Shown here in pieces: positions 32,172-34,059 of a stretch of 34,059 nt of DNA; position 1 is the stretch's first letter, and every line of letters starts with the position of its first letter. The stretch covers positions 1 through 34,059 of the forward strand of contig JAITQS010000018.1 in assembly GCA_031288795.1 (NCBI GenBank), given 5' to 3'. The notes under the pieces are model-generated. The model was not told the DNA's origin. It saw only the letters and a program-made list of their open reading frames with translations, and did no database searches. Source of the stretch: Holosporaceae bacterium (GTDB lineage: Bacteria > Pseudomonadota > Alphaproteobacteria > UBA3830). The translations under genes were made by a program, and so were the position numbers.

Positions 32172-34059
32172 TTATATTTCTTGAAAATTTGTATTCTCAA
32201 GCAAGGTCTTTTTATCCTCTGGTCTGCAGTTATCCAAAATGACTTTCTTAATTTTTGCTACAATTTCCGAGCTGGTAAGGTCTAATATGGACAAAAGATC
32301 TTTAATATTTATTTTACTAATGTCAACTCTTTCCACTAGTAGCTTTATTATCTCTATATTTTCCTCAATACGCTTCGTTTTCTGTTCTTTATCTTCTTCG
32401 TAGACGCTCGTCACGGCTATATTATATATGGCTTTATGCAACACCGTTTCGTTTTGACCGTCTTTAGCATTAGCGAGCTTCGGAAAACTGTTAAGAAGCG
32501 TTTCTATTATTTCTAGTTTGCAGCCATCATTAATTCTCATCGCTAGGTACAAGGGATTTTCGATTACGGTCGTATTAATATCAATGTCATGTTTTGCCAG
32601 TAGCTTTATTATCTCTATATTTTCCTCAATGCGCTTCGTTTTCCATTTAGTATCTTTTTCCTGGAGGCCCATCACGACTATATTATATATGATTCTATGC
32701 AACACCGTTTCCTCTTTATCGTCGACGGTACTAACTATTTTTTTTGGATCTGGACAGCTATCTAATATTTCCCGTATTGAAACTATTCTATTGCTAGACG
32801 TGCCTGTAATTATTTCCCCTAGAGCGGTTGCTACATAGAGATTTTTGTTTTTTATGTCGGGAATATCGGACTCCACTAGGCATTTTTGGGTGTTTGTGGC
32901 GTTCATTTCGATTGCCAAAACCAATGAATTTTTGTTGTTATATTTTTTCGTATTAGGCGAATTAATCGCATAAAGCGGATTAATTATGTATAGTTTACTA
33001 CTGGCAAGTTCTTTTATTTTGTCTTCGATTTGGGTACTAATATGAGTTTCTTTTTCAGATTTTGCGTAGTCGGACATTTTTTCGTTTTCTGGGGATTTGT
33101 AAAAATGTTCCTTTGGTTTATTAGAGGCATTCCAATTTTTTTTCAAGGTGTCGTATATTCCCTGCTTTTTAATTGCCTTCCACAGGGCTATGCCAACATT
33201 ACGGAAGAATCCCAAGCGCGTTTGGGTGGCGCCGAGTTTAAAAAGCATATCTTGGATTTTTACGAAGAGATGGAACGGATCGCCTTCGCTCGCATGATAT
33301 CTGTAACTATATTTATTCTCTAGTATTGACTGTGGAGTTCTATCCAGGAATATAAACTCATTTTGCCTGTCCTGTACTGCAATAATGCTGTTGTTGATCA
33401 AAAATGGAGTAATTCCAGTTATGGTTATGACTTCTTCGTTATTATTCCAAAAGGTAGTATAGTCAGTGCTTTTAAATTCGCTATTGGGGGCAAGCGTATG
33501 AGCGTATATTTGTCTCGACATTTTTTTTGCAGTCCTGGAGCGAAAAACGATGGAATAGATGTAGATCGCTTTTGCAAGCGCTTTTTTCATTTTTTCAGAA
33601 TCGAAAAAATCATTTAATTTCCAATTGTTATTGTTTGTCTCTAATGCATCAAACTCATTCATATCAGAATCGAGAAAATCATTTGATTTCCAATTGTTAT
33701 TATTTGTTTCTAATGCATCAAGCTCATTCATATCAAAAATGAGGCTTCCCAATCCGTTATTAATAATTAGTTCAAACAGGGCATATGCATTTTTATAATG
33801 GATTGAAGAGGAATCTTTTAATATATTAGTTATCATGTCATCGCTTATGAGCTTTTCTATTTCACTAACGACGGGAGTCATATTTGAATCTGTCAAGGGA
33901 GGAAAAAACATATCTAGGAAGTCGTAGCCTTGTTCCTTAGCGTTTAATACGCTCCAAATGAAAAAAGGCGTTTGATCTTGGTGGGGAATATTACTACCAA
34001 TCATGTAATGAAAAGCGTGAGATATCTCGTGCATAAGAGTATCTTCAATTGATAATGAG
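32172..34059 (-). CDS. Zincin-motif protein with C-terminal ankyrin-like repeats (partial at window edge)
   Basis: The frame is open to the window edge; its 5' end lies outside. Near the start of the visible part HEISHAFHY matches the HExxH zinc-protease motif, preceded by DTLM, as in many zincins. Numbered from the visible ATG at 34034, residues 100-146 hold a 23-residue tandem duplication (ELDALETNNNNWK and EFDALETNNNNWK). The central part (150-330) is unrecognised. Residues 367-570 contain ankyrin-like units: NSLVLAIEM, ETVLHRIIYNIV (442-453), NPLYLAMR, ETVLHKAIYNIA (529-540), each near a NIEIIKLL helix. The layout suggests an effector-type metalloprotease that uses ankyrin repeats for target binding. 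The family is not identified, and the motif alone does not prove activity. Confidence 0.65.
   Translation of the reverse strand, partial: SLSIEDTLMHEISHAFHYMIGSNIPHQDQTPFFIWSVLNAKEQGYDFLDMFFPPLTDSNMTPVVSEIEKLISDDMITNILKDSSSIHYKNAYALFELIINNGLGSLIFDMNELDALETNNNNWKSNDFLDSDMNEFDALETNNNNWKLNDFFDSEKMKKALAKAIYIYSIVFRSRTAKKMSRQIYAHTLAPNSEFKSTDYTTFWNNNEEVITITGITPFLINNSIIAVQDRQNEFIFLDRTPQSILENKYSYRYHASEGDPFHLFVKIQDMLFKLGATQTRLGFFRNVGIALWKAIKKQGIYDTLKKNWNASNKPKEHFYKSPENEKMSDYAKSEKETHISTQIEDKIKELASSKLYIINPLYAINSPNTKKYNNKNSLVLAIEMNATNTQKCLVESDIPDIKNKNLYVATALGEIITGTSSNRIVSIREILDSCPDPKKIVSTVDDKEETVLHRIIYNIVVMGLQEKDTKWKTKRIEENIEIIKLLAKHDIDINTTVIENPLYLAMRINDGCKLEIIETLLNSFPKLANAKDGQNETVLHKAIYNIAVTSVYEEDKEQKTKRIEENIEIIKLLVERVDISKINIKDLLSILDLTSSEIVAKIKKVILDNCRPEDKKTLLENTNFQEI
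32336..32715 (-). repeat. Imperfect 120-bp direct repeat within the ankyrin region
   Basis: The stretch beginning AGTAGCTTTATTATCTCTAT and ending GCAACACCGTTTC occurs at about 32338-32450 and again at about 32599-32711. A 30-bp block is almost identical, and the middle is more diverged. It encodes the two ETVLH...KRIEENIEIIKLL units and points to a fairly recent duplication of an ankyrin pair. Confidence 0.65.
33597..33734 (-). repeat. 69-bp tandem duplication (23-residue unit)
   Basis: Two adjacent 69-bp units (33597-33665 and 33666-33734) differ at only a few bases. They encode two copies of an Asp/Asn-rich unit in the zincin/ankyrin gene. The reading frame is kept, so copy number can change without disrupting the protein. 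Confidence 0.85.

Overview
This AT-rich window most resembles an obligately intracellular alphaproteobacterium, probably Holosporales- or Rickettsiales-like; this is inference from content, not a database match. It carries flavin-dependent thymidylate synthase (thyX), an orphan terminase of gene-transfer-agent type, the alphaproteobacterial acpP-fabF-mltG order, a rimP-nusA-infB-rbfA translation cluster, two exported patatin phospholipases, an ankyrin-type protein with a zincin motif, and a family of short palindromic interspersed repeats with an open internal frame.

Layout. 1-3622: housekeeping genes on the minus strand (rpe, thyX, rho, tRNA-Phe). 3623-4503: a non-coding, structured block with a promoter, a hairpin terminator, a perfect 14-bp inverted repeat and one interspersed repeat. 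It leads into the plus-strand terminase (4504-5721). 5796-7748: exported patatin on the minus strand. 7990-11028: secB and polA, directly abutting. 11147-11288: second interspersed repeat. 11329-16125: exported or unknown minus-strand proteins (a 1146-residue secreted protein, a small basic ORF, a Lys-rich secreted protein). 16363-17808: second exported patatin on the plus strand. 18200-19585: sodium:solute symporter on the minus strand, with interspersed repeats on both sides.

20183-22756 holds the most unusual gene: an SucB-like (2-oxo acid dehydrogenase E2) protein. Its lipoyl domain has lost the lipoylated lysine, and a repeat-built helical rod of several hundred residues separates it from the acyltransferase domain. 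23136-25651: acpP, fabF, mltG. 25987-31355: a small membrane protein, rimP, nusA, infB, rbfA in one direction. 31356-32171: a poorly coding stretch with small or decayed ORFs. 32172 to the window edge: a partial minus-strand protein with an HEISH motif and ankyrin-like repeats.

How the genes fit together. The core genes cover pentose phosphate and thymidylate metabolism, transcription termination and antitermination, protein export, fatty acid synthesis, wall synthesis and ribosome maturation. The exported patatins, the 1146-residue protein, the Lys-rich protein and the zincin/ankyrin protein are separate, mostly single-gene units between the core blocks. They are the likely host-interaction set. 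The interspersed repeats lie at the edges of these accessory units.
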